Shown here: piece by piece, positions 25,889 to 37,330 of the stretch
How positions within the stretch are numbered: position 1 is the first letter of the stretch
Layout of the letters: every line of letters begins with the position of its first letter
NCBI GenBank assembly: GCA_027605045.1
Contig: JAQFWX010000009.1
Location: 496,001-560,000 of the forward strand
From: Phallus indusiatus
Lineage: Eukaryota > Basidiomycota > Agaricomycetes > Phallales > Phallaceae
Direction of reading: 5' to 3'
Length of the DNA stretch: 64,000 nucleotides
Translations under genes and position numbers: made by a program
The notes under the pieces: generated by a model
Told to the model about the DNA's origin: nothing
Database searches by the model: none
What the model saw: the letters and a program-made list of their open reading frames with translations, nothing else

Positions 25889-28138
25889 CTACTCATAAAA
25901 AGTAAATGGGAAGTTCAGGAAATCACATTGCGCCTGCTCTTCGAAAGGAATTTGTGAGCCACCAGGATAATCCATTACGTGCAGAGAAGGGTTCTCCGCA
26001 TTCACGGGTTCCCAACTGCCGTCTTTTTCCAATTTATCCAAAGTAATCTGATAGCCACGAGCAACGAGAAGCTCTTTTGATGGGTTAGGATCATGAGTCC
26101 AGGCGAAAGAGACCCAGCGGTCCATGGAGACTTGGGACATGAAAACGTCATTATCATCTCGGAATGGAAGGTCGAATTGGCCTAGATTGCCAAAGACGTA
26201 GTATAGTTCCCCTGAGTGGCACTGGAAGTATGGTAGATTTGGATCTCCGTTGGGGAATTCGGGTGTTTTGGGGGCATCACACACTGGTGCGTTAGGGTCA
26301 AAACCGGGTGTCTAGCGTTGGAAGAAGATATTGGCATAAGAAAAAAAGAGGTGAAACGGTTCGAAATTACTTGCCTGGTATGAACGATAAAATGAGTAGA
26401 AATACACCGTAGGGAAGATTTTGTTTTTCACAGCAGCCAAAGCTGTGCTCTGGTCTAAGCATCGGAATTCGACGTTGGTCGCAATTCTCGCAGTGACGTT
26501 GAAAATATTCAGAGTGGCGTTGGGTCCATCGGGTATAGGGAACAAGTCAGGTCGAGCTGCGGCTGCAGCACTTTGTGAACCAACGATGGACTCTAGTGCT
26601 ACAGTTAAATCCTGGTTGGGAGATGGGTATCCAATGAATGCGGCTCCGTCAAAGCGCATATGCCCCCATATGGTTGGAACATCGACAGTAAAGCTTGACC
26701 TATTCAGCTCAAGTTGGTCCGTGAGAAGATATGTCCCATCAACGACGAGGTATCTTGCGACATCGGGAAGATTGACGAAATTGTCTGGTGGGACAGCGCG
26801 CAGACACGCAACAACGTCCGAGGCATTTTGGCAATTAACTTCTTTGATGATGGCATTGGCTGCGACTTCGACTTCCTGCGCCTGGGTATAGTACAAAGAA
26901 TATGTGGTAGCATAATCCGCACCAGCTAAGTTGCTCATAGAGATGGCAGCTGCGAATTTGCCGTTAGCGGGTGGACTCGCCAACAAGGCCCGAACACTAC
27001 CAGCACCGGCACTTTGTCCGAAGATGGTAACGCGGTTGGGGTCACCTCCGAAAGCGGCAATGTTTTGTTGGACCCATTCCAGAGCTACAATTTGGTCTGC
27101 AAGACCGTAGTTTCCTTTGATCGTGCCATCGTTGAGAGCTAAGAATCCCAGTGTGGTAAGTCGGTAGTTAATCGTTACCACAACGACGTCCCCTCGCGAA
27201 ACTAAAGCACCACCGTCGAAGGTAGGATCTGCACCTGTTCCACTTGTGAATGCACCACCGTGGATCCAGAATAACACGGGTTTGAGGTTCTTTTTGTCGG
27301 ATGGAGAGGATGGAAGGAAGGGTGTGAAGACGTTCAAGAAGAGGCAGTCTTCGCTGTAGGGACCCGAACCGCTTTGCCAACATTGATCACCGTAAGCGGT
27401 GGCGTCAATGTGGCTTACGGATTTATTGTTGAAGAGTGTAGAATACTCCCATCGCGAAGGAGGATTTGCGTAAGGTATGCCAAGGAACCGAAAAGAGAGC
27501 TGATCGCGAAAGCTGCACAGAAACATAAATAAGGCATTCATGAAAGTGTGAAATTGGCTTACCCAGTAAATGATTTCGAAAGCGAAGAAACACTGACTTG
27601 CAAGTCGGGATTACTGTCACTGTCGCTCGCGGGACGAAATGGGGCGCTCTGCGAGCACAGGGCAGGCAGCTCAACGCGACTACCAGGCGACACAGAGTTT
27701 TGGGCAAGTTTTCCGTTTTTGAGTTGTACTGTTCTGGCTAGGCGGGGGTTTGTATCGCCAATCCAAAATGCTTGACCGCTGGGATACTCGTCACGATATT
27801 CCAAATACGAGAGTAATGATGTCAGGTCCTCCGAAAATTTCGGCGCAGCATCAACGTTGACCAGATTTTCGTTCAGTAGGTTGCATTTTGCCACAGCTTC
27901 ATCAAATGTCATGGGATCCAGAAGGATGGTACTTGCATGATTGCTAGCATCCGTATCTGAATTTGAAAAACCACTTAAACGAATGTCAATTCGAATGGGA
28001 GAAAAAGGTCATACAATTTAGGTCGTTCTGACGGAGAAGAACGAGCGAAGATCCCAAAGAATTTGGAGAAGGTGCTCCACTAGACCGAACTATAGAGACC
28101 CAGCTCGCCATGAGCAAGATTATTCGAAATGCTGCCAT
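25889..28138 (-). CDS. Secreted type-B carboxylesterase/lipase with lectin-like N-terminal extension
   Basis: Extracellular alpha/beta-hydrolase, carboxylesterase family B. It starts MAAFRIILLMASWVSIVRSS at 28138 (signal peptide). Residues about 45-140 form an extension with a C-type-lectin-like pattern: MTFDEAVAKCNLLNENL, then AFWIGDTNPRL and VELPALCSQSAPF. The hydrolase begins at FRFLGIPYANPPSRWEYS. The oxyanion HGGAFTSGTG motif and the nucleophile elbow GQSAGAGSV (catalytic Ser) are intact. The C-terminal half carries CHSGELYYVFGNLGQFDLPF with the presumed catalytic His, and WVSFAWTHDPNP. Introns lie near 27966-28015, 27497-27558 and 26290-26370. The protein ends FPFTFYE. All key catalytic motifs are visible, so it is probably active; substrate unknown. 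Confidence 0.9.
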
Positions 28139-29841
28139 ATTAAACGAAGCCTCTGATGAAAAGGTTAGACTTGGCTAGTCAAATGGCCCAAAACGTTGTG
28201 AAATACCAGTCGACAACTTCACTAAGCTGACACCAAATAAACCATCTACGCGAATAAAACCATGCTTAAGTAGTATCGCGTAGTATCACAACCTCCATCC
28301 ACATGACAATATCCTGGCGGTACATGTGATCCCGTCATGAGCATAAAGGTGTTCTTTTTAAAGCGGCAACGTAAGCGATCTGGGTCAAGTGGAAACACGC
28401 AATTCTCACCACTCCATGATGGAATTACGCTCTGAGTTTTCAAGCTAGAGCGTGACCATTCTTCGCAACCTTCATTTGATATCGAATTGGTTGAAGAACA
28501 TTTTGGGAGATGGTGCCTATCATATCTGATTTCCTGTTCATTATTTCGGAATATTTTCAGGTCGAAAATTCAGACACGATCTTTGTGCTAGAAAGCAGGT
28601 GACCGAGGAGCTGAGTGAACAACTGGAGAAATGCTGCGGGCATGATTGACGTGACAACGTCCGAGCGGCGTCTATGCTCGCCAGCGAAACTCCTGGTCGA
28701 CCTGTCAAATTGACGTCTCTGGAAGACATTTATGATCCAGTATCGCTTCGTCCGTCTGCGACTATTCTATGAAGTGACTCAAATTGAACACCTCTGGAGG
28801 ACCTTCAACCTTGTGAGCTTGCCCCTCAAATGACCCCGACTGGCGATCTGGTTCTGATTTAGGGCGAGTAGTACGTATACATATCAGCAGGAAGATTCAT
28901 TCATCGGATTCTATCAAAGAATAATTACATAACCAAATCGCAATTACCCATCGCCGGTGCTCAAGTTTACCATTATTTAATCCCTATCCGTTGCAACTAG
29001 ATTTCCTTTCCGACAGAACCAAGCCTAATGTGCTTGTCTGATAAAGCCATAAAACATCAGCTCCAGAGGCGTCCAGGCCTTGCATCTTTGCAGTAGAAGA
29101 TAACTCGCGGAGAGTAAATTTCCCTAAGCAGAGCAGAGAGCATAGATTGCTGAAATGATAAGGTTTAGAAGATAGCCTTGACTTCTAGATCCATTAAATA
29201 ACTGCTGATGGTCGTCGAGAAATCAACGATCTTTTCAAGACCTATCAGGTGTTAGTTGACTAACACGGATATGGAAGCAGGTTCTGCGAGCCGTTGAAGG
29301 GTACACCGTACAGCTCGAGGAAATCGGCTAACTCCGAGTCTGACATAGTAAGTTACTGTGTTCAACGACTAGCTAGTCCCGGCCTCACTCTCCTCTTCTT
29401 GAAAGCCAATCAGCCGCCCATAATTGTATGTCTTTTGCGCACTAACGTGTACCGAATTCTTCATTTGAATGGTTGATCCAACTATTCTCCCTTGGCCGCA
29501 TCGTTTGATGGGTTCGGGTGATCTGGGATGACGGGGATACCGGTATCGAGTACCGTGCACCGGTTTTTCTTTAACCTTCTTCTGATTGATGTATGTATTG
29601 GCACCCGTGATTGATAGTTAGAGGGTCAGGATCTCTTTGGGCAAGCCTGAGTTGCACCACTCCATGCTGTTCCTCATTCACAAACCATCTCCCAATCCAA
29701 AAATACTCAGGTTTCCTTATCAACGAGCCATGAGTAGAAGCACTGGTGACATACTTAATTTGTCAATGGTTTCGTTTGAAAAGTTGGAGAGTATAGGCTT
29801 CTAGTCTCTTCTCTCAAGCACTTTTAGTTTTCAAGTCTATC
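28139..29841. other. Intergenic region, no gene supported
   Basis: 1.7 kb. It includes the promoter of the carboxylesterase (left end) and of the next plus-strand gene (right end). Small open frames (for example 29294-29476) show no recognisable family or splice pattern. Confidence 0.5.
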
Positions 29842-32142
29842 ATGCGTACTAGGACCGATACCCTACGTCTCTCATTCCTTCTCGTCTCAGTGGGTTTCAC
29901 TCATGTCACTTCGCGCATTACACCTTGTGTATCAGGGACCTGTTCTCATACTGGGGGAGACAACGTGAACTCGCTAACTCGTACCGTTTCCATAGTATGT
30001 CACCTAATTCAATCTTCGAGTTAGGTGTAAAACTATTGATCACTTCGCTTTAGAACGGACCTCAGGAGCTTATTGGAGATGTTACACCAGAAGCAGGCTG
30101 GAACATCCAGGCATGCGATTCGAATTGGAGTTCTGGTTCTCATATCGTTCAAATGACTTGTGAAGGTTCTCCGGACCAAACTCAGTATTGCGACCACTTG
30201 TTCAATGGAGGAGCCGAAAATACCATCGTACGCCTTCCGGAGAATGTAAGTCTCATTACACACTCACGAGACAAGTCGTCGATGCATGATATTATTCTCA
30301 GTGCGGAACTGGACCCTTTGCGAGGGTTATCTCCATCACCAAGACCGACACAGCACAGCATACGATAAATTTGGATTATGAATTCGCACGGATACCTCCA
30401 TCGTGAGTCGTCAATTTTCATGAAGATATGTTCGTCAGCTAATGAATTTGGCACTAATGCTAGCCGCGGAAACGTCAGTTTTCAAATAGCTCTGGGCAAT
30501 TCAGTTCCACCGACAACAAATACAGTCCTACAACGTTCGTTCCCTCCCAAAACGTTTAGCTGCAGATTCTTAATCTCATTTTATAGCGAGATGTAAGACA
30601 TTTCTGTGTCAATGCTAACTTGTGCACGAGTTTAACCCGGCCTAGTTTCCGAGTCCCTAAATAAGACTATCCCGTTTGCTTTTAAGGAAAGCGTAATGAT
30701 GGTCAATGAATCTGTTGAATGTATATTGGAGGGAAACGATGCTGAGCTGGATTTTCGGATCGTAAGCGATATCCAGTCATACTACTCATAGTGTGAGAGT
30801 ACATTATAAACACTTTATATCATAGAATGGCACCGGAGCCGCAAATGGTACCCTTATTCTTGGTGGCAAGATTGCAGTAAGTATTATCAAATCTGATTTT
30901 CTGCAGACTGTCAATCGAGCAAACAGGGAACCGTCGTTCCGCCTCAAGTTGACGAGTTTCAACTTACAGCAGGTAGAAGAACTCAGCTTGACGAGAGATA
31001 ACAAGAGCTCATAAATAATTCATTTTAGATATAACGGGAAATGCCTCTCTGAATCTTGATTTTCAAGTTAATTTGGAGGTGATGTCCTCAAAAATGGTTT
31101 ATAAGCACAAACGTCCTCATTTTGTGTAGTTGTCAGGTAGCACCGGAGACAAACCAATGTTTTCCGCTGGACTTCCGGACTTGAGCATTCCTGGGTAAAG
31201 CAAAAAATTTTATTAGCCTATATTTGCATGCATCATGATTATTTCTCACAGAATTTTTACTCTCGGACCTAAACTCGAGGTTGATACACGAGCTGATTTT
31301 GACGCGACACTGCAAACCGCGGGAGCCGTAAATGTTCAATGGATTATCCATCATATTCACATGGTTTTCCCGTCCAACTCGAGTAAATCATCACGCAGTA
31401 TTATACCTATTTCTTATGATCGTACGTTTGTTTATCTCTCCTGTCGTAAAGCCGTCTCTTCTTACCCTTCTTTCAAGCTGTTCATTTTAGTACCCCTCCT
31501 TCGCTTACGGTAGGCACAAATATGAGCGTCACTGGACATCTTATACCAAAGGTTGCTTCTTCACCTATTCGGTGAATTGTTTCGCTCACATTTTCCATTC
31601 AGCTCAGCTTCGGTATCAGTGTGCTCGATAATGTTCTAACGGCCGATGTAAGGCTATATGATTTATGTAACCTTGTCTATTTGCACCTTTTTCAATTCAA
31701 AGTCGGCAGGTATTCGTTGAGACCGATTGTTCCTCTACTCTATCTGCCAGCACACAGGGCACTTTTACTAAAAGAGACCATCCTCGTGACCTGATGGAAA
31801 GAGGAGAAACTATAGTTTCGATTGAAGTTGACGCTGCGGTTGATGTAAATAGGGGTGTAGAAGGGGAACTTGGACCCTTGTGGCAAGATGGGGATACAAT
31901 TGAATTTGGACAGGTGCAAGCGGTCTTGCTCCAGGTGAGCCTCTTTTGAGCAGACAATAATTCAATGAGTTCTCAAAAGAGCGGTTATGATTCAGCGAAC
32001 CTTCACTCTGGGAGATATACTTCACCGACGTGAGATTAAGGAGGCACCTCGAGTCTTCGAACGTGATAATGATACTCATGAGATCACGGGGAAATGCCTT
32101 CCTTCTTCCGCGTACAGCCCTCTCCTTATAGATTGGATTTAA
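29842..32142 (+). CDS. Secreted DUF7223-like protein, many small exons
   Basis: Extracellular protein of unknown function. It starts MRTRTDTLRLSFLLVSVGFT with a signal peptide. Early blocks GPQELIGDVTPEAGWNIQAC and QTQYCDHLFNGGAENTIVRL resemble agaricomycete secreted proteins annotated with DUF7223. At least a dozen short exons are needed, for example those carrying SESLNKTIPFAFKESVMMVN, VVPPQVDEFQLTA, FTLGPKLEVDTRADFDATLQ and LDNVLTADVFVETDC. The last exon is reached through an intron at about 31935-31999 and encodes RTFTLGDILHRREIKEAPRV, ending PLLIDWI with TAA at 32140. Without that intron the protein would end VLLQVSLF. No GPI signal or transmembrane segment is seen. The family name is from memory of similar proteins and should be treated as tentative. 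Confidence 0.68.
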
Positions 32143-32739
32143 AATATAATTATGATCTGTCATAAGATTTACAGTGTATCATGGTGTTTTTTTGGTTATG
32201 GGATTGCAGCTCAAAACATTCTGTATTTATTTATAGATATATCTATTGTAATTTATGCCTACTAATTTAAAGGATTTGACTAAGTCAAGAGCAATGCAAA
32301 GATTACTTCCCAAAAACACAGTCTTGACTGAAGTGCTCAAAGATCTCCGCCTCGCTTTTGGCAGTCTGTAGTTTGGGCGACCGATACAGTGGCTGTGACG
32401 GTCATGCACTGTACACTGCATCGAACTGCAACAAGGCGCAATGGCACACTTTTGAGCTATAGTACGTTTATCATCTCTCGTTGTTCAATAAAGAGCATGC
32501 AAACTTCTTGTTCCACGTTGCGAGTGTTCTATGAGACTAGACGAGTGTGTTATCATCATCCGACGCCAGAAAAGCACGGTGACACTCCTTATTAATTACA
32601 GAATACTCCTGACAGCCAGGATCATTCGAGTGATCAAGAAATTTCACCCACTCAGGATGGTATTTGGATTCAATTCTGCAACAATTTTAGTATGTTCATT
32701 CAGGTCCTGTCTAATATTAGTCCAAAATGAAGATCATTG
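32143..32739. other. Intergenic region left of the tandem duplication
   Basis: About 600 bp, AT-rich, no gene supported. It separates the DUF7223-like gene from the left border of duplicated copy A. Confidence 0.45.
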
Positions 32740-35140
32740 GGTTTGTCTAACGCTTTGATTCTGCATAACTCTAAGCGTATTGTAGCAGAACATATTTTCC
32801 ATGTACTATAAATAAATTGGTTCAATGCTCCGGTAAAACCAAGTACCAGCCTTTATTTGCATGCCAGGTTTTGGACTCATTCCTCGAAATCGAGAAGCGA
32901 GTTTTCTTTATCATCCTGGCGTACGATTTGCAATTCATTTCCAGAACGATATACCCCGGTCGCGTAGTTCGGATCACCTTTGAGTGTAAGAACAAACCGA
33001 CAGCTCTGATGTTCATGTAATGAGAGCCAAGTTCAAGTTGGAAGATCAGTAAAACACTAACAACAACGGAGGAAGTAGCCGCAATGATTCTAAAAGTAAA
33101 TATGGATTCAGTGCAACTTGAATAACCCAGTTACCTGCACTTACAATGGACTAATGACGAGCATGACAGATTGTCCATACACGCAAAAAAGTACTAAACC
33201 TACAATCACACTCACTAGCGAAATATTATTTAAGCTATAACCAGACATTTAAAAAGGATAAAACGCAACTGAAATTCCTGTTTTTGATTATCTATCAAAA
33301 ATTAAAACGGCATTCATAAGGCGAAACTTACGTGAGATAATACACGACACCATCGCGAACCAAAATAATAAATATTGGCGCAAAAGCCCCACTTTCTCTT
33401 AATGATCGGTGTGTATCCAAGGTTTTCTTAAGGTAAAGATGCCTGTAAAAAGCGCAAATGGCAAAACAAGAGTATAAGCCTGGGGACAAATAGATTATTT
33501 AACTTGAGGACTTCGATGGTAAAACCCGATGACAAACGCACCTCCAACTACTACAGAAGGGATCCTAATCGTAAACATATAAGCTCTTGCTAGGTAATCT
33601 GTGACCGTACAAACCCTAGGCTTATTCGAAGGAATTTTGATTGGATAAAAGCTTCCTGCCAAACGCATGCCACGAAAGGGGTCAAAGTCTGCACGTTGTC
33701 CACCGTAAACTTCGACCGTGCTAAATTTAAAACGACTATCAATATATGCCCCTGTTTCAAAAGATTTTGTTCAGCTAATAATATTCATGAAAGAGCTAAC
33801 GAAGATGCGACATACAGTTGTTTCACCTGCACGACTCGCACGCAAACAAGATGAATAAAAATTCGAAAACCCAAAAAATAAAAGCATACATATTAAGGTG
33901 ACAATGAGAAATTTCTTGACTGAAAATCACGAATAAGAATCTGATAGGCTCGGATGTGAAATTATACCCAATTTACCCGCCTGTGACGTGTAGAGTCTAT
34001 CCAGTCTTAAAGCGAGCAAGCAGTCCGATGGGAAAACACACAACATTGTTGTTCCTCTATGCGTAATACAATCACTCAAGGCTTCTAGTGATAAGCGCAT
34101 AGAATACAGGACGTACAAAAACAGATACCACGTCATACCGGGGCAACTAAATTATCCCAAAATGTTGAGACCGCAAGGTTAATTAGCATATAACGTGAGA
34201 CGAAATACGAACTACTGCAAAAAGATCTACGTCAAGCTAATTTACGAGCAGATTTTACGTACGTCTGGCGTGTTTAAAGCAGGGGCTGATATCCACGGTC
34301 GATATATGCAAACGATCACAACTAAGTGAATTCGAATATCTTACCTATTATAAAGCTACAGTTCTCCACCTATGAGCTCAGACCGTACGACCTCAAAGCG
34401 TTCAACATACCATGGTATCACAATGGGTACGTATCGACAAATTACATATAACGTTTTAAACGGAGACCAAGGTCGCCTTGAGGAAAAATCAGAAAATTGA
34501 GAAACTTTGCAGAAGTTAACAAATTCACTGACCTCCAGACGTAAGAAACCTTGAATTTTATGAGTAAAGTTTACAATGCCAAGTCATCATTGATTCTTTA
34601 CCTCTCCCTTCAAGGTAAGGAAAATATCGAATGTGAGCAATGCAAGTATTCCCCCTTTGTGATCAATCAGACAAGATATAAAAGCATTTAACATTATCGA
34701 CGAACATGCTATCCGGCGAACACAATAACCATCATCGAGTGTAGAAATGGATTTGGAGAGCACGAGTTGTTCCAGTGGATTCAACATGATGCGTAGTACG
34801 TGTGGAAAGACGAGGAATGAATCATGGATGCGAATCTAAAACAATGACATTTATATAAATAATGGGACGTCGGTTGTCAGAAACACTTGGTTGGCCCTAC
34901 TTTAGACTCACGATACAGGCAGTGGCCATCATGCATCATGAGTCGATGTGGGAACTGAGTAAACCTGAGGCCTGAGGGGCATCGAAGACTAGCCTGGGGC
35001 CGCTGCGGAATGCAAATTGAACAATTCAGTATGTAGGAAAATCTTTTTTTCCTTGTTATCAACATTGATTCATCGCAGTTGAAATAGATGAAAGCTTGAT
35101 ATCTTTTCAACTTGACGGGTCGCTACAGCATAGCGAATTG
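32740..35140. repeat. Tandem segmental duplication, copy A (membrane-gene segment)
   Basis: About 2.4 kb that matches 37331-39760 in the same orientation, beginning with the shared words TTTGTCTAACGCTTTGATTC. Differences are scattered substitutions and small indels. The match covers the whole DUF6533-like gene and its upstream flank (for example GCTGCGGAATGCAAATTGAA near 35000). Confidence 0.85.
32822..34787 (-). CDS. DUF6533-like multi-pass membrane protein, copy A
   Basis: Probable multi-pass integral membrane protein of the basidiomycete DUF6533 family; function unknown. Exon 1 (34787-34602) starts MLNPLEQLVLSKSISTLDDG and holds a first TM and LLTFDIFLTLKGE. The next exons give VSYVWR and RPWSPFKTLYVICRYVPIVI, a classic DUF6533 order. 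Later exons encode LLALRLDRLYTSQAVKKFLI followed by VTLICMLLFFGF (TM), TIRIPSVVVGG, the family hallmark AFAPIFIILVRDGVVYYL (33370-33420), LVSVIVGLVLFCVYGQSVML (TM) and a terminal GSHYMNIRAVGLF. The stop is at 32822. The join of the exon around 34270-34440 is unresolved because every simple splice gives a stop or weak match; the gene may be mildly degenerate there. Confidence 0.6.
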
Positions 35141-35945
35141 GAATGTGTACTTCGTCACTGCGGTGGTTTCAAACTGTGAAGTCATAGTCTTGATAAATAA
35201 ATAAACCACAGTGTCACAACGTTTAGTCAAGATAATAAAAAAAAACGACAATGTTTCAAGTAGCTACTAGTATGGTTCACTGGGCGGGGACCGGGACCCC
35301 CGACATTGTAAAGAACTTGTTAGTTAGACAGTTTCAGGCTTCTCCAAAATTAGTAAGGCTTAACGAGTCGAAAAATACAGTGCTACTCAAACTAGCTTAG
35401 GAGCCATCTGCTAGTGCATTTTTGGACTCTCATGCATATCGGTCCGATCCCAATTAAACCTAAACACCATACTATATACTAATGAAACATCAGATGTCAA
35501 GTTAGTTTAGATCTCTGTACCTTCCGGGTCCGATTCGAAACTGGTGACTGTATTCAATGACCGGTCTGCCTTTCCTGTCACTGTTGGCAGGGTCAAGAGC
35601 ATACTGGCGGCCGGATTCAGTAAACCTAATACGTCTGGTGTGGTGTTTCAGACGGACATATGTAATTTTGGCGGACAGTGGTATAAAAATATTATACTAT
35701 GGCATGCAAAGTCATTCACGACAGCAGTTCGCACAAATAATATACTTCGTTTTGTGTAGTAGTAAATTTGGTATACCCAATCGACATTTGACGTTATTTT
35801 CAACTTTGAATTCACAAATTCCCCGATTATCCCGGCTAGATTTCACTTGGCTGCGTGCTCTCAGCAGCCTTAGCCTGAGCTTCAGCTGGATCAAGTCCAA
35901 AGACAGCTTCAATCGACGGGTGAGATTAGCTATTACCAATACGAG
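34788..35945. other. Spacer between copy-A membrane gene and copy-A secreted-peptide gene
   Basis: The first 350 bp belong to the duplicated segment. About 35140-35870 is unique to copy A. A minus-strand open frame at 35712-35939, rich in Leu/Arg, could be a further exon of the secreted-peptide gene after an intron at about 35939-35987, but copy B does not conserve it. Confidence 0.4.
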
Positions 35946-36360
35946 TCAGTTAGAAAAAAAAATGGCAAGTATACATAGCAAACCGAGATCCTCGTCTGCA
36001 TTGTCGAGACCGAAAATACCAAGATCCGGATTTATTACGTCTCTTTTTATGTGGAAACGTTGACATTCTGTTGACTCTCCCTCTGTTGCTGTATGCATTC
36101 CGGAGAAACATCCGGGATCTGTAGTAAGGATTGAGAAATCATGATGTTATTTCCCGAAAAAGCTAAAATTTCGAGCCAGCCTCTATAATATGGGAATCGT
36201 TGTCAGGCCAGCATTTCATTAAGTCTTCTGAAGTGAACCGTGATTCAAAGGGCCTGCTGACTGCGCCGATACTCCAATCCAGGCCCGCTGGTATGGGTGC
36301 CGTGAGAGCAAGATCAACGAAGAAAGAGAGTGAGAAAAATAATAAGGCCTGCTTAAACAT
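35946..36360 (-). CDS. Small secreted protein, copy A (splice donor changed)
   Basis: It starts MFKQALLFFSLSFFVDLALT (signal peptide) at 36360, then the mature part APIPAGLDWSIGAVSRPF and MKCWPDNDSHIIEAG. The corresponding intron donor in copy B is GTTAGG; here it is GCTCGA, so the mRNA probably reads through to a stop after GSKF, giving about 65 residues (stop near 36163). The second exon of copy B is still recognisable at 36118-35946: GCFSGMHTATEGESTEC and RDVINPDLG. It is listed across both parts. No known family; effector-like by size and secretion only. Confidence 0.55.
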
Positions 36361-37330
36361 GGGGATTGAAAAGAAATGTGAAAGTCTAATATTATGCTCA
36401 AACTAACTGGCAGAGCTTACATTTTATATCATACGCGAAGCAGCAGGTACTGAAGAGCTTGATGCGCCCAAATACCAGCCGGTCCGCAGCCTATCATTGA
36501 TCTGGGTTTCGGGTCTGAAGCACATAGGTACCCCCATCTTGAAACTTCCCGAGTGCGGCAACAGGCGAGAGCCATGAGACTGGTACTACGTTAGCGCCAC
36601 TGCCGTTTCAGCTCATATGCGTGATGATGAAGCATCGCGCAAACCAAGCGTAGATGCATCAGTAGGCTCTTCGCCGTAATTTACGCACACAAGTAACGGT
36701 TCAAGTTTGGAACATTCACTTCGAATTCCTAACACGCTGGCTGCCACGAAGCAAAGGGGATGAGTCAACTCAACTGAAAGGACGGGGTTCAGGGACATAT
36801 TTTTTTGGGTAGCGGCAATCTAAAATGATATGAGTATGATAACCATGCTGCAAATCTCGATTTTAGAGGCGGCTTCAACTCGGATACCTTTCATCATAAT
36901 AGGAGGATGCCGAGTTGTTCATTGGCATGCCCATCCGAGTCGGTGTCATTTGTCTGAAAATAATAAGATCAAGGAGTTAAGTTGATTGTGTTATGTAAAT
37001 ATTCTGGTACTGTATATCAGACGAATACTGCCAAATGATGTTGAATTTTATATGACACCCACTCGAGAGAAACTATTGTAAATTTCAAGTTTAATCTTCC
37101 CCGGATTCATATCCACGATGTCTTTTTTTGTTTGAGAAAGCAAGTTGACCCGCTCTTGCATCAGCCAAGTTCACTAAGTTGACTTGCTAAGATTGTAAAT
37201 TTTCATCAGCTTTTCTTCGAAAGGTGTGAATTAACCAGCCTAGATTTTAGGGATGTTCGTAGATTACCGGGCACTAGCACGATAATTTGAACATACCATC
37301 GCTATTGTCTTAAAAAAATTATTTATTTTT
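36361..37330. other. Copy-A right part and junction to copy B
   Basis: 36361-36430 and about 36845-36990 match copy B (41497-41570 and 42260-42375). The rest is unique, AT-rich and non-coding as far as I can see. 37222-37312 is a further repeat of 39948-40062. Confidence 0.45.
37222..37312. repeat. Short dispersed repeat (matches 39948-40062)
   Basis: Shares AACCAGCCTAG, CGTAGATTACCGGGCA and GATAATTTGAACATA with 39948-40062, in the same orientation, but lies outside the main co-linear copy order. The second copy carries about 20 extra bases. Confidence 0.7.
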
